Below are positions 45,352 through 54,056 of a stretch of 64,000 nt of DNA, in pieces. The notes beneath the pieces were generated by a model. That model worked only from the letters and a program-made list of their open reading frames with translations, was not told where the DNA came from and made no database searches. The stretch is from Geosporobacter subterraneus DSM 17957 (GTDB lineage: Bacteria > Bacillota > Clostridia > Peptostreptococcales > Thermotaleaceae): contig NZ_FQZV01000009.1 in NCBI RefSeq assembly GCF_900142145.1, positions 1 through 64,000 of the forward strand. The letters are read 5' to 3'. A program made the translations under genes and the position numbers. Each line of letters opens with the position of its first letter. Within the stretch, counting starts at the first letter, position 1.

Positions 45352-47631
45352 ATGATGAAAATCAAGATGAATTTAATGACAAAACTAATGGCTTACTTTC
45401 TGGCATTGATCATTATTCCCGTATCGGTTTTAGGCCTTTATTCCTACACCAGTGCTGAAAAGGCGCTGGTTGAAAAGGCTGAAGCGTTGTTACTGGCTGT
45501 ACTTGAAGGCGGAGCAAGGGATTTGACGACAGAAAAAAAGAACATTGAGAATTTGGGAAGTATATTTAACAGCCTTCCGGAGATTGAGTCCTATGCTATA
45601 GAGCTTGGAAAAGGCCAGGTTAGTGAAAACACAGTAAGGTTAGCGCAAAAAACCACTGCACAATTTCGCAAATCTATCGAAATCATATCAGAAGATATTC
45701 TGATTACCAATAATCAAGGAAAGGTTGTAATGGACAGTACAGGAGGCGCCAATGCAGGGATGGATCTTTCCGGACGTGAATATTTTAGAGAAAGCATGAC
45801 AGGAAAAGCCTTATGGAGTGAGGTGCTGCAGTCAAAGATTACTGGAAATCCAGTGATTGTACATAGTATTCCTTTAAAAACAGATACAGGGGATATAGTC
45901 GGCATCGTGGCCATCGCTATAAAATTTGAAGCCTTCAGCAAATGGGTAGCTATGATGAAGGCCGGTGAATCCGGTTATGGATATTTAGTCGACAAAAATG
46001 GTTTAGTATTATATCATCCTGTGAAAGATAAGATTTTGAAAGAAAATCTGTTGGAAACCGCTGCAGGTTCCCTGAAGGAACAGGTGGTTCATATGACTCA
46101 GGGAGGCAAGGGCTCCGGATTATATACCTATAATGGCGAAAATAAGTTAAACATGTACATGCCTGTAGGAAACTGGTCCCTGGCCGTAAATATTCCTACT
46201 GAAGAGTATATGAAAGAAGTAAACAGCATCAAAAGAAGCTCTCTTATCGTAGGCCTTTTGTCTGCATTGATCGGGGCATTCGTAGCATTCTTCGCAGCCA
46301 GACAGATTACCAATCCGATAAAGCACCTAATGGAGCTGATGGGCAAAGCGGAAGCCGGGGATTTGACCGTTGCAGCCAAGGTAAAGGCTAAGGATGAAAT
46401 CGGTGATTTAGCCGCCAGCTTTAATCATATGATTCAGGGTCAAAGGGAGGCTATGGTTCAGGTATTGGACGCAGCCAACCAGGTAGGCAGTGCTGCACAG
46501 CAAGCCAGCAGTATTTCTCAGGAAATGTCTGCTTCTGCAGAGAGTCAAACTGCTTCTTTGGAAGAACTAACCACTGCTATGAATGAAATGAGTTCTTCCA
46601 TTGGACAGGTAGCTGCCAATATATCACAGATGGCAGGTAATGTAGGCAGTGTAAGCAGTGCCATGGAGGAGCTGGGTAAATCTGCTGAAGAGGTGGCTCG
46701 AAGCACAGAAGATACCTCTGCCACCATTGTAGACGTAACCACCTCTATACAACAAATGAACACATCCATTGAACAGGCAGCCAGCAATGCCCATAAGGCC
46801 AGTGGAGAAGCTAAAAATACAGTTTTGGTTGCAGAAGAAGGCAAAACGGCAGTAGGACATACCATTACAGAGATGGATCAGATCAATAAAGCCATGGCTA
46901 ATCTGACCGATGCCATTAAAGGCCTGGGAAAGGCAGCAATTCAAATAGGAGACATTGTGGAAGTGATCGATGATATTGCAGAGCAAACCAATCTGCTGGC
47001 ATTGAATGCAGCCATTGAAGCAGCTAGAGCAGGGGAGCACGGAAAAGGCTTTGCAGTAGTTGCGGGAGCCATTGGCAATCTTGCAGAGAAATCCAGTGAT
47101 GCTACCAAGGATATTACAAATCTCATCAAACAGATTCAGGAAGAAGTAAACAATGCCATCGAAACTACCCATTCTGGAGCAAAGCAGGTGGAAAATGGAG
47201 TAAATCTGGTGAAGGATACGGGGACTGCCCTAGATAAGATATTTGTGGCTATTGAGCGTACGACAAAGATGATTAATGATATTGCGGCTTCAACCGATGA
47301 GCAGGCAAAAGCAAGTAAAGCAATTATGGACGCGGTGGAAAAGGTCAATGAGTTATCCATGCAGGTTTCTGCCGCAGTAGAGGAACAGGCCTCTTCTATC
47401 CAGGATGTGATTTTATCCATGGAGAAAATGAATAGTTTAGCTCAAGAAGTTGCGGGAGCAGCGGAAGAGCAATCTGCCAGCAGCGAAGAGATCCTAGCCA
47501 CTACGGAGAATGTTAATGAAGTAGCCAGTGAGGTATCAGCCGGCAGTGAAGAAGTAGCATCAACGGCTCAGAACCTTGCGAGTCAAGCAAATTCCTTGTT
47601 AGCCATTGTATCCAAATTCAAGATTGTATAA
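45352..47631 (+). CDS. Methyl-accepting chemotaxis protein with Cache sensor
   Basis: Membrane chemoreceptor of 759 residues. Membrane helix 1 is near residues 13-35 (MAYFLALIIIPVSVLGLYSY), followed by a dCache-type extracellular domain (SGREYFRESMTGKALWSEV, GYGYLVDKNGLVLYHP), helix 2 near residues 287-310, a HAMP domain (ARQITNPIKHLMELMGKAEA), and the long helical signalling hairpin. The hairpin tip reads EQTNLLALNAAIEAARAGEH then GKGFAVVAGAIGNLAEKSS; most MCPs have D/N-E-V/I-R-x-L after VVA, so a conserved Glu and Arg are replaced by Ala and Gly. The stop overlaps the frame of the CheW leader. Confidence 0.95.
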   Translation: MMKIKMNLMTKLMAYFLALIIIPVSVLGLYSYTSAEKALVEKAEALLLAVLEGGARDLTTEKKNIENLGSIFNSLPEIESYAIELGKGQVSENTVRLAQKTTAQFRKSIEIISEDILITNNQGKVVMDSTGGANAGMDLSGREYFRESMTGKALWSEVLQSKITGNPVIVHSIPLKTDTGDIVGIVAIAIKFEAFSKWVAMMKAGESGYGYLVDKNGLVLYHPVKDKILKENLLETAAGSLKEQVVHMTQGGKGSGLYTYNGENKLNMYMPVGNWSLAVNIPTEEYMKEVNSIKRSSLIVGLLSALIGAFVAFFAARQITNPIKHLMELMGKAEAGDLTVAAKVKAKDEIGDLAASFNHMIQGQREAMVQVLDAANQVGSAAQQASSISQEMSASAESQTASLEELTTAMNEMSSSIGQVAANISQMAGNVGSVSSAMEELGKSAEEVARSTEDTSATIVDVTTSIQQMNTSIEQAASNAHKASGEAKNTVLVAEEGKTAVGHTITEMDQINKAMANLTDAIKGLGKAAIQIGDIVEVIDDIAEQTNLLALNAAIEAARAGEHGKGFAVVAGAIGNLAEKSSDATKDITNLIKQIQEEVNNAIETTHSGAKQVENGVNLVKDTGTALDKIFVAIERTTKMINDIAASTDEQAKASKAIMDAVEKVNELSMQVSAAVEEQASSIQDVILSMEKMNSLAQEVAGAAEEQSASSEEILATTENVNEVASEVSAGSEEVASTAQNLASQANSLLAIVSKFKIV

Positions 47632-47699
47632 TGCACGACGGATATCAAACCCCTTTAGGGTGGGGGTACCGTCAGGATAAAAGCAAGGAGGACAAAGGA

Positions 47700-48158
47700 A
47701 TGGATGAAAATCAATATGTGGTATTCCACTTAGATAATGAAGAGTATGCTATCGACATCGTAAAAATTCATGAGATCAATCGATTAAAGGAAATTACCAT
47801 TACTAAGGTTCCAAGGGTTCCGGATTTTATCGAAGGGATTATCAATCTTCGCGGTGAAGTTGTGCCTATCATCAATTTACGTAAAAAATTCGGTATTGAA
47901 CCCAGGCAAATCAGTAAAGCATCCAGGATTGTAATCGTAAAAATATTGGAAAAGATGATTGGACTTTTAGTAGACAGTGTTTCCCATGTAGTGTCTTTTG
48001 AAAATACAGAAATTTCACCGCCTCCTGAAGAAATAAAGGTCAATTGCAGATATATCACCGGCTTAGGGAAAAAAGGCAAGCGGATGATCTTTTTATTGGA
48101 TATCGAAAAAATTCTTCACATAGAAGAACAGCAAGACATACAGCAGCTGGGAGCCTAA
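47700..48158 (+). CDS. cheW: CheW adaptor
   Basis: Coupling protein between receptor and CheA, 152 residues. The start at 47700 (MDENQYVVFHLDNEEYAIDI) follows AAGGAGG by 8 nt. Typical CheW pattern: VKIHEINRLKEITITKVPRV, PDFIEGIINLRGEVVPIINL, RIVIVKILEKMIGLLVDSVS, and DIEKILHIEEQQ at the end. It lies between the MCP and CheA genes. Confidence 0.95.
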   Translation: MDENQYVVFHLDNEEYAIDIVKIHEINRLKEITITKVPRVPDFIEGIINLRGEVVPIINLRKKFGIEPRQISKASRIVIVKILEKMIGLLVDSVSHVVSFENTEISPPPEEIKVNCRYITGLGKKGKRMIFLLDIEKILHIEEQQDIQQLGA

Positions 48159-48185
48159 TAAATCGAAGACAAAGGAGAAATAAAG

Positions 48186-50249
48186 ATGGATAGACTAGAC
48201 ATGGATGATCTGTATTATGCCATGTTCTTAGAAGAAACTAAGGAGCAGATCCAGGCCATCGAACAGGAACTTCTCATTCTAGAGCAAGGTCAGGGTGATA
48301 CAGAGACCATCAACAGCATATTCCGAATGGCCCACTCGATTAAGGGTGCTTCTGCAACTATGGGATTTGATGATATGACAAGTCTTTCTCATCATCTGGA
48401 GAATCTCTTATCAAGGGTTAGGGCTAAGGAAATACAGGTGGATACCCAAGTAATGAATACTTTTTTTAAAAGCTTAGATACCTTGCAAGAAATTCACCGG
48501 GGAATCCAGGAGCGGAGTGTAAGAGAAATAGACATCGGCAGCATTATTGACGAGATACAATGCATTATTCAGAATAAAAAAAATCAAGAGGCACAAGCTT
48601 TTCCAGAGGAAAAGGCTCCCCCAGCAGAAAAAGAGATTGAGGAAGCAGCGCTGGAGTTGACAAAACTAGAAGAAGCATTGTGTCAGGAGGTTGCTAAGAA
48701 ATATCATATCTATAAAGTTCTTATAGAATTAGATAAGAGTGCGAAAATGAAATCTGTAAAAGCATTTCTGATCGTCAATAATCTCCTTGGAATCGGCGAT
48801 ATTATTACGACCTATCCCCCGGACTATGAACAGGTAGGGGATGAATCCTTTGGTGATTATTTTACCCTCATCATAGCCACCGATCGTGACCATGAGATGA
48901 TCTACAAAAACATCAATACCATCTCTGAGATAAAGCATATCTATATGAAGAAGGTTCAGGAAGGCAGTGAAGATAATATTCGGCTTCCGGACAATGTCCG
49001 TCTTGTAGGCGGCAGTCAAAACGGCATGAAAAGAGATGATCATGTTACTGTTCGGGTGGATGTGAATAAAATAGATAAGCTGATGAATTTGGTAGGAGAA
49101 TTTATCATCGATAAGGAGAATCTGAATCAGATTGGCGCGGACTTAAAAAGAAAATATAAAAATGATCCATTGGTTCAAAAACTGAATAATATTTTGCCCC
49201 ATATCAACTTTGTAGGCTCAGAATTGCAAGAGACTGTCATGTCTACCAGAATGTTGCCTATGGAACATATATTTAACAGGTTTCCCAGAATGGTGAGAGA
49301 TTTAGCACAGCGATGCAACAAAGAGGTACATTTTGAAATTGAGGGAAGGGAAACAGAAATCGACCGGGGGATCATTGAAGAACTCATCGATCCCTTGACC
49401 CATATTCTAAGGAATGCAGTAGATCATGGCTTCGAAGGGGCACAAGAACGATTGGCAAAAGGAAAAAATCCCTCAGGTACTCTTAGGCTTAGTGCCCGCC
49501 ATGAAGAGAGCAGCGTAGTAATCGAGATAAAAGACGATGGAAAAGGGATCGATGCTCATAGAATTCGCGAAAAGATCATAGAAAAAGGATTATCAACAGC
49601 AGAACAGCTGAACAATCTTTCAGATGCAGAAGTCATTTATTATATTTTTGAGCCCGGGTTTTCTACCGCTAAGGAAATCAGTGATATTTCCGGTAGGGGA
49701 GTGGGTTTGGACGTAGTGAAATCCAATATCGGGAAGTTAAATGGCGTCGTTGATATTAAGACAGAATTGGGAAAAGGAACGAAATTTATCATCAAATTGC
49801 CCCTTACGCTTGCCATTGTTCGAGCACTGCTGATTCGGGAAGGCGAATATATCTTTGCATTGCCCATTTCCTCTATTATCGAAACCATTCGTCTGAAAGG
49901 AAATGAAGTTCCTGAGGCTGTTCACAGCATAGGGGGAGTAGAGGTTTTTAACTGGCGGGAACAAGCTGTCCCAGTGATTCGGGTAGGCGAATATTTTGGT
50001 ATTCAGGATGTGCGGCAAAGGGACAGGCTGTTTATTATAATTGTAGGGTACTCGGAAAGAAAATTTGCACTGGTGGTAGACAAACTGATGGGTGAACAGG
50101 AAATTGTCATAAAATCTATTGGCGATTTTATCGGGAAAAACAAATTGTTTGGAAATATCCAAGGTATTTCCGGTGTAAGTATACTGGGTGATGGAAGCTT
50201 TGCACAGATTATAGATATGGCAGCCATCAGTAGAAGAATGGGGGGATAG
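48186..50249 (+). CDS. cheA: Chemotaxis-type histidine kinase CheA
   Basis: A 687-residue kinase of the CheA type. P1 (HPt) domain with the phospho-accepting His50 in RMAHSIKGASATMGF. A P2-like region occupies about residues 160-270. The P3 dimerisation helices contain NKIDKLMNLVGEFIIDKENL. P4 ATPase: HILRNAVDHGFE (N box), IEIKDDGKGID (G1), and GRGVGLDVVKSNIGKL. P5 CheW-like domain at the end (PLTLAIVRALLIREGEYIFA). GACAAAGGAG precedes the ATG. No CheY, CheB or CheR lies in the window; the response regulator-GGDEF at 42453 is the closest receiver. Confidence 0.96.
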   Translation: MDRLDMDDLYYAMFLEETKEQIQAIEQELLILEQGQGDTETINSIFRMAHSIKGASATMGFDDMTSLSHHLENLLSRVRAKEIQVDTQVMNTFFKSLDTLQEIHRGIQERSVREIDIGSIIDEIQCIIQNKKNQEAQAFPEEKAPPAEKEIEEAALELTKLEEALCQEVAKKYHIYKVLIELDKSAKMKSVKAFLIVNNLLGIGDIITTYPPDYEQVGDESFGDYFTLIIATDRDHEMIYKNINTISEIKHIYMKKVQEGSEDNIRLPDNVRLVGGSQNGMKRDDHVTVRVDVNKIDKLMNLVGEFIIDKENLNQIGADLKRKYKNDPLVQKLNNILPHINFVGSELQETVMSTRMLPMEHIFNRFPRMVRDLAQRCNKEVHFEIEGRETEIDRGIIEELIDPLTHILRNAVDHGFEGAQERLAKGKNPSGTLRLSARHEESSVVIEIKDDGKGIDAHRIREKIIEKGLSTAEQLNNLSDAEVIYYIFEPGFSTAKEISDISGRGVGLDVVKSNIGKLNGVVDIKTELGKGTKFIIKLPLTLAIVRALLIREGEYIFALPISSIIETIRLKGNEVPEAVHSIGGVEVFNWREQAVPVIRVGEYFGIQDVRQRDRLFIIIVGYSERKFALVVDKLMGEQEIVIKSIGDFIGKNKLFGNIQGISGVSILGDGSFAQIIDMAAISRRMGG

Positions 50250-50251
50250 TC

Positions 50252-50716
50252 GTGGATACTTTAAACGAAAACTGTGGACTTCCTGAAATCAATAAAGAGG
50301 GTAAGATTCTTGCACAGCTAAATTTAAATGCGGATATTCCGGCACTAAAAATATTCAAATACTATTGTCACGAAATTGCATCATTATATTTAAAAGAGCC
50401 AGACAAAATTTTTGAATTCATTCTTTGTTCAGATGAAGTCTTTGTAAATTGTATCGTACACGGTTATAAGGGAAAAGGCGGTGTGGTGAATATACAATTT
50501 GAGCTGGAGGACAATTATTTGGTGACCTATATCCGTGATTTTGGAGTGGGCATTTGCGAGAAATATTTGGAAGGTATACCTGAGCTGGTGGAAGATCCTT
50601 TTTGCGAAAATGGGAGAGGTTTGTTTTTGGTAAATAGTCTGTCTTCAAAATTGGAAATCGAAAGGTGCCAAGATCAGGGCACACTTGTTAAAATATATTT
50701 TGAAAGGATGTGCTGA
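50252..50716 (+). CDS. RsbW/SpoIIAB-like serine kinase or anti-sigma ATPase
   Basis: A 154-residue ATPase of the HATPase_c_2 group. The start is GTG at 50252, 2 nt after the cheA stop (TAG TC GTG). N box FILCSDEVFVNCIVHGYKGK with the Mg-binding Asn, G1 box YIRDFGVGI, and G2 box GRGLFLVNSLSSKLE. Proteins of this size and pattern either phosphorylate a STAS partner or hold a sigma factor. The STAS gene directly follows and overlaps by a few bases, which makes it the likely substrate. No sigma factor gene is near, so the final target is unknown. Confidence 0.85.
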   Translation: MDTLNENCGLPEINKEGKILAQLNLNADIPALKIFKYYCHEIASLYLKEPDKIFEFILCSDEVFVNCIVHGYKGKGGVVNIQFELEDNYLVTYIRDFGVGICEKYLEGIPELVEDPFCENGRGLFLVNSLSSKLEIERCQDQGTLVKIYFERMC

Positions 50717-50718
50717 AG

Positions 50719-51054
50719 ATGATGATAGAGACCTGCATAAAGGAACATATAAAGGTTGTAAAGGTGTCTGGAGAAGTCAACTTTGAGAATTATCGGGAAT
50801 TTGGGGATGGACTGCTCAGAAGTATTGAAGGAAGTCACAATATTCTGCTGGACCTAGGAGGCCTAAGCTACCTTAACAGTATGGGATTGAGCTGCATCGT
50901 CAAGGCATATGCCTATGTAAAAAAGGACAGACGGGATTTAAGATTGTGTGAATTGCAGGAGCACATCAAAAAACTATTTACCATTACCAAGCTAGATAAG
51001 ATGATTGCTCTTTATGAAAAACAGGAGGATGCTTTTGCCTCCTATAAGAAATGA
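50719..51054 (+). CDS. STAS-domain anti-anti-sigma-type protein
   Basis: A small partner-switching protein, 111 residues from the ATG at 50719 (an in-frame ATG lies at 50710). STAS pattern: HIKVVKVSGEVNFENYREF, SHNILLDLGGLSYLNSMGLS, and the end ITKLDKMIALYEKQEDAF. The Ser in LNSMGL sits where RsbV/SpoIIAA are phosphorylated. It is expected to be phosphorylated by the kinase upstream and dephosphorylated by the PP2C phosphatase downstream. Confidence 0.85.
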   Translation: MMIETCIKEHIKVVKVSGEVNFENYREFGDGLLRSIEGSHNILLDLGGLSYLNSMGLSCIVKAYAYVKKDRRDLRLCELQEHIKKLFTITKLDKMIALYEKQEDAFASYKK

Positions 51055-51067
51055 GAAGTGATAATGA

Positions 51068-52384
51068 ATGATTGAACATAGCCCTATGGATGAGGAAATG
51101 TTACTAATGCGGGAAAAGCTGGAGAAGTTAAGGATTCAAAACAGCCAACTGCTATTCTTTGGAGATTTCTGCAGCACCCTTCTATCGGAGACAAATATTG
51201 AGAAAATTTCTCTTCGCGTCATGGAGCAGATGCATCGTCTGGTAGGCGGAAACATAGGATTTGTACGCAAAGAGGCATCTGCAGACCAGTATGCATCCTA
51301 TATCCTGGAAAAAGGTGAAATTAGAAAACACATCCTAAAACGCAGTGAATTAGGATCTAAATGTTTTTTTATTTATTGCAAGAAAATATATGTAGGAAAT
51401 GAAAAGAACCCTTTTATTGCGGTGCCTATCAAGTACGAAGGCGAAAATTTAGGGGTGGTTATGTTGGAAAACCTAGATGAAGACAGCTTCCGAGCGGTAA
51501 ATATCAAGCATTTGGAGTTGATCGCACTACCCATTGGAGTGGCTGTTAAAAACTGTCTGCTGCTGCAGCAGTCGATATTAGAAAAACATATTATTGCAGA
51601 TCAGCATCAAAAAATTCAGGAGGATCTCAGGTTTGCACAGAAAATTCAATCCTATTTGATGCCCAGAGGATTTCGCAAATATGGCGATTACATGATCTAT
51701 GGAGACCATAAGCAAGCCCGGTATTTAGGCGGTGACTTCTATGATACTTTTCAAATAGATCAGCAGCGGGTTGTTTTCTATATTGCCGATGTATCCGGTC
51801 ATGGCGTAGCGGCCTCCCTTTTAACTGTTTTTCTAAAACAGGCAGTAAGAGGGATTGTACAATCCTTCCCGGAAACATATAAGCTAAAGCCCTCAGCTAT
51901 TTTGGAAAAGCTGCAGATTCGATTTAGAGATCTTCAAATGGACGAAACCGTTTATATTGGGACACTGGTAGGAATCCTGGATTTTAAAAGGCACCTCATT
52001 ACCCTTGCCAATGCAGGCCACAATGTAGAACCCGTTTATTTGGACCCAAATAATCAACAGGTAATTACCTATGAATTAAAAGGACCACCGATCAACAACT
52101 GGGAAATAGATCATTCTCTATTATCCTATGAAGAAACTGCCATCTCTCTGGAAAAGGAAGAGCAGTTGATCCTCCTCACCGATGGGGCCATAGAGATGGA
52201 TGGTTCCGGTAGTGCCCATAAAAATATTGAGGACACAGACTTTATCAAAAGAATATTGGAAATAAAACCCCAACAGGAGTGGAAAAAAGAATTCCAGGCA
52301 AAGATTCATAGCCTATTCGAAGGTTTAGACAAGACCCATATGGAGGATGATATCGCGCTCTTGGCCATTAAAAGAGAGGTTTAG
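51068..52384 (+). CDS. PP2C-type (RsbU/SpoIIE-like) phosphatase with GAF-like sensor
   Basis: A 438-residue cytosolic phosphatase. A short coiled coil (EEMLLMREKLEKLRIQNSQL) leads to a GAF-like domain (LSETNIEKISLRVMEQMHRL, FIAVPIKYEGENLGVVMLEN), a second helical linker, and the C-terminal SpoIIE domain: KIQSYLMPRGF, metal-binding GGDFYDTFQIDQQ and IADVSGHGVAASLLT, THANAGHN-like LANAGHNVEPVYLD, and LLTDGAIEMDGSG. It should dephosphorylate the STAS protein. With the ATPase and STAS genes it completes a partner-switching module. Confidence 0.9.
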   Translation: MIEHSPMDEEMLLMREKLEKLRIQNSQLLFFGDFCSTLLSETNIEKISLRVMEQMHRLVGGNIGFVRKEASADQYASYILEKGEIRKHILKRSELGSKCFFIYCKKIYVGNEKNPFIAVPIKYEGENLGVVMLENLDEDSFRAVNIKHLELIALPIGVAVKNCLLLQQSILEKHIIADQHQKIQEDLRFAQKIQSYLMPRGFRKYGDYMIYGDHKQARYLGGDFYDTFQIDQQRVVFYIADVSGHGVAASLLTVFLKQAVRGIVQSFPETYKLKPSAILEKLQIRFRDLQMDETVYIGTLVGILDFKRHLITLANAGHNVEPVYLDPNNQQVITYELKGPPINNWEIDHSLLSYEETAISLEKEEQLILLTDGAIEMDGSGSAHKNIEDTDFIKRILEIKPQQEWKKEFQAKIHSLFEGLDKTHMEDDIALLAIKREV

Positions 52385-52498
52385 AAAGGGGAATAAAGAT
52401 CACTATAATCCAGCAAAACTTACCAAAGAATCCACAAAATAGCATAGATAATTTATAATATTCTGAAAAAATAGCTGTATTTTTATAAGTATTTATGC

Positions 52499-52504
52499 TA
52501 TAAT
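52499..52504 (+). promoter_or_regulatory. -10 box of the candidate RNA gene
   Basis: TATAAT at 52499-52504, in TATGCTATAATAATA; it has a TGC extended element (TGCTATAAT). The -35 region around 52475 is AT-rich and weak. Confidence 0.55.
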
Positions 52505-52510
52505 AATATA

Positions 52511-52861
52511 CAAGAAGGAGAAATTCTTCTTACAGATTCTAATTCACCCAAAATTAGGTTGTTTGTTTAAGTTTGCAGAAAGCTGAATCGGTAAAGCAGT
52601 TAGTTTGCAAGACTGGATTTAAGAAAGCTTGAAAGGAATATAGAGCAGGTATTTGGTAAGTAAAATTAAATGGATCATTCTATTGAGTTGAGGTTTTTCA
52701 CATCGTATGGTAATGAAGTACCGAAGCATTAGGTTTTCCTGAGAAAGGAATGTGTTTGTAATTCAGTTTGAAGATGAAAATTTTAACCGTGAATTAGGAT
52801 CTGGCAGATGATCGGTTCCCATATGCAATGGAAACATATGGCGAACCGATCATCATTTTTT
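52511..52861 (+). ncRNA. Candidate free-standing structured RNA
   Basis: About 350 nt with no coding potential between a clear -10 box and a strong terminator. AGATTCTAATTCAC (52534-52547) pairs along its whole length, with one G-U pair, to GTGAATTAGGATCT (52789-52802), closing a domain of about 240 nt. A small hairpin AAGAAGGAGAAATTCTTCTT lies before it (52512-52531). The terminator follows at once: GATGATCGGTTC (52808-52819) pairs with GAACCGATCATC (52843-52854), extended by CATATG/CATATG, then ATTTTTTG. I do not recognise it as tmRNA, RNase P, 6S, SRP or a known riboswitch. It is not a leader, because the terminator ends it before a decayed gene. Confidence 0.5.
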
Positions 52862-53032
52862 GTATTTTTAGGCGGATATAGATATACATTGAAAAAGGAA
52901 CTATTGATTTTTGATCGGGAATAGGTTACATATAAAATAGAGAAGTTGGGACATAATTCCCAAACTTTATAAAATTATTACTAAAAATAAAAAAATACCA
53001 GATTACTTTGAGACATATGTCCTTTATGAAAA

Positions 53033-53500
53033 CGCTCTTTGGCTATCCAACAAGGTGTTTTTGTGGCAGACCTGCTCTTAGGAAAGAAAAGAGAAACGGA
53101 TATCCATACAGCTATTCCCAGTGCCATATTTACTATATCTGAAATTGCCGGTTTAGGATGCCAGGAGCATCAGCTTTTATCAGAACATCGGTCTTATAAA
53201 GTTGGAAAATACCCCTTCATCCATACCTGGAGAGGATTTACAAAGGGCATCAACCAGGGGTTTGTTAAAGTGTTATTCGGAGAGGACGATGAATTAATAG
53301 GGTTATGGATGGCAGGCCAGGATGTATCGGAATATATAGGACCGCTGCATAGCATTTTTAGAAAAAGAATAACCCTAAAGGATTTAGAGGACAGTCTTGT
53401 AGTTCACCCCAGTTTATGGGAATCGGTTTGGGAGACAGCACGGAATCTGGAGGAGCGGGGAGGTGAACAGGATGAAACAGCCCCATATACTATGCTCTAA
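53033..53500 (+). pseudogene. C-terminal remnant of a dihydrolipoamide-dehydrogenase-like oxidoreductase
   Basis: Only the last 150 or so residues remain, beginning at SLAIQQGVFVADLLLGKK. The dimerisation domain of the pyridine nucleotide-disulfide oxidoreductase family is clear: AIPSAIFTISEIAGLG, GFVKVLFGEDDELIGLWMAG and LVVHPSLWESVWETA (HPxxxE motif). The FAD and NAD domains and the redox-active Cys pair are missing, and no start codon with a ribosome site exists. The sequence upstream (52862-53032) is unrelated AT-rich DNA. Decayed by a 5' deletion. Confidence 0.8.
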
Positions 53501-53769
53501 AGAGGATATTTCAGAATATGTCCTGCTGCCTGGAGATCCTCAGCGGGCCTTTCGCGCCGCTGCCTATTTGGATTAGTGGCAGGAGATTGCATATCCAAGG
53601 GAATATTAAGGAAGGCATTTGGGATTATGCACAAGCGGCAAGGGAAGCAGAAGAAGGAGAAAAAAGAGAAATTTTACTAGCATTAGAAACTATTGGAAAA
53701 ATACATAAAAGCACGCAGAATTGGCTAAAAAAAAAGACTATGGTAGAAAAAATAATAAACAATTTTTAA
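53472..53769 (+). pseudogene. Nucleoside phosphorylase remnant (PNP/UDP family)
   Basis: A good start (ATG at 53472 behind GGAGGTGA) opens MKQPHILCSKEDISEYVLLP then GDPQRAFRAAAYLD, which is the N-terminus of uridine/purine nucleoside phosphorylases (PGDPxR phosphate motif). TAG stops it at 53574. The frame then continues with WQEIAYPREY and a second stop. A frame shifted by one carries YAQAAREAEEGEKREILLAL, which looks like the C-terminal helix of the same family. The central catalytic part is gone. It probably formed an operon with the oxidoreductase upstream before both decayed. Confidence 0.7.
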
Positions 53770-53831
53770 ATGAGAGGTTTACATTTTATAGTAGAATGTT
53801 ATAATTTAATATGAATCAATAGATATTCTTT

Positions 53832-53863
53832 AAAAGGCCAATGGTAAAAACCATTGGTCTTTT
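53832..53863 (+). terminator. Hairpin before the tig operon
   Basis: AAAAGGCCAATGGT pairs with ACCATTGGTCTTTT (one G-U pair) over a short A loop. A- and T-runs make it bidirectional. Confidence 0.8.
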
Positions 53864-53954
53864 AAAATCCCTTAAGGACTGTATAGTTTGTTTTGCTTTC
53901 GGTAAAAATTAGGACAGTATAGAACTCAAGAAATCTAGGGGAATTGGCAAAATA

Positions 53955-53984
53955 TTAGTGTACATACAGTTTTTATGATATAAT
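53955..53984 (+). promoter_or_regulatory. Extended -10 promoter for tig
   Basis: TGATATAAT at 53976-53984 (TG-n-TATAAT). The -35 (TTAGTG, 53955-53960) is weak, as is usual with an extended -10. Confidence 0.65.
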
Positions 53985-54056
53985 ATAAGGGTTAAAAAAG
54001 GGAACTACCCATGAATTCTATTAAAGATAAAGATAGATAGAGGAGGAACAATATTC

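Noticed and set aside
52511-52861. tmRNA, RNase P RNA or T-box leader
   Set aside because: None of the hallmark motifs (resume peptide and tRNA-like ends, GAGGAAAGTCC-type core, or T-box AGGGTGGNACCGCG) is present.
53518-53769. A separate 83-residue protein
   Set aside because: Its first part is the out-of-frame reading of the nucleoside phosphorylase start; better explained as a frameshifted remnant.
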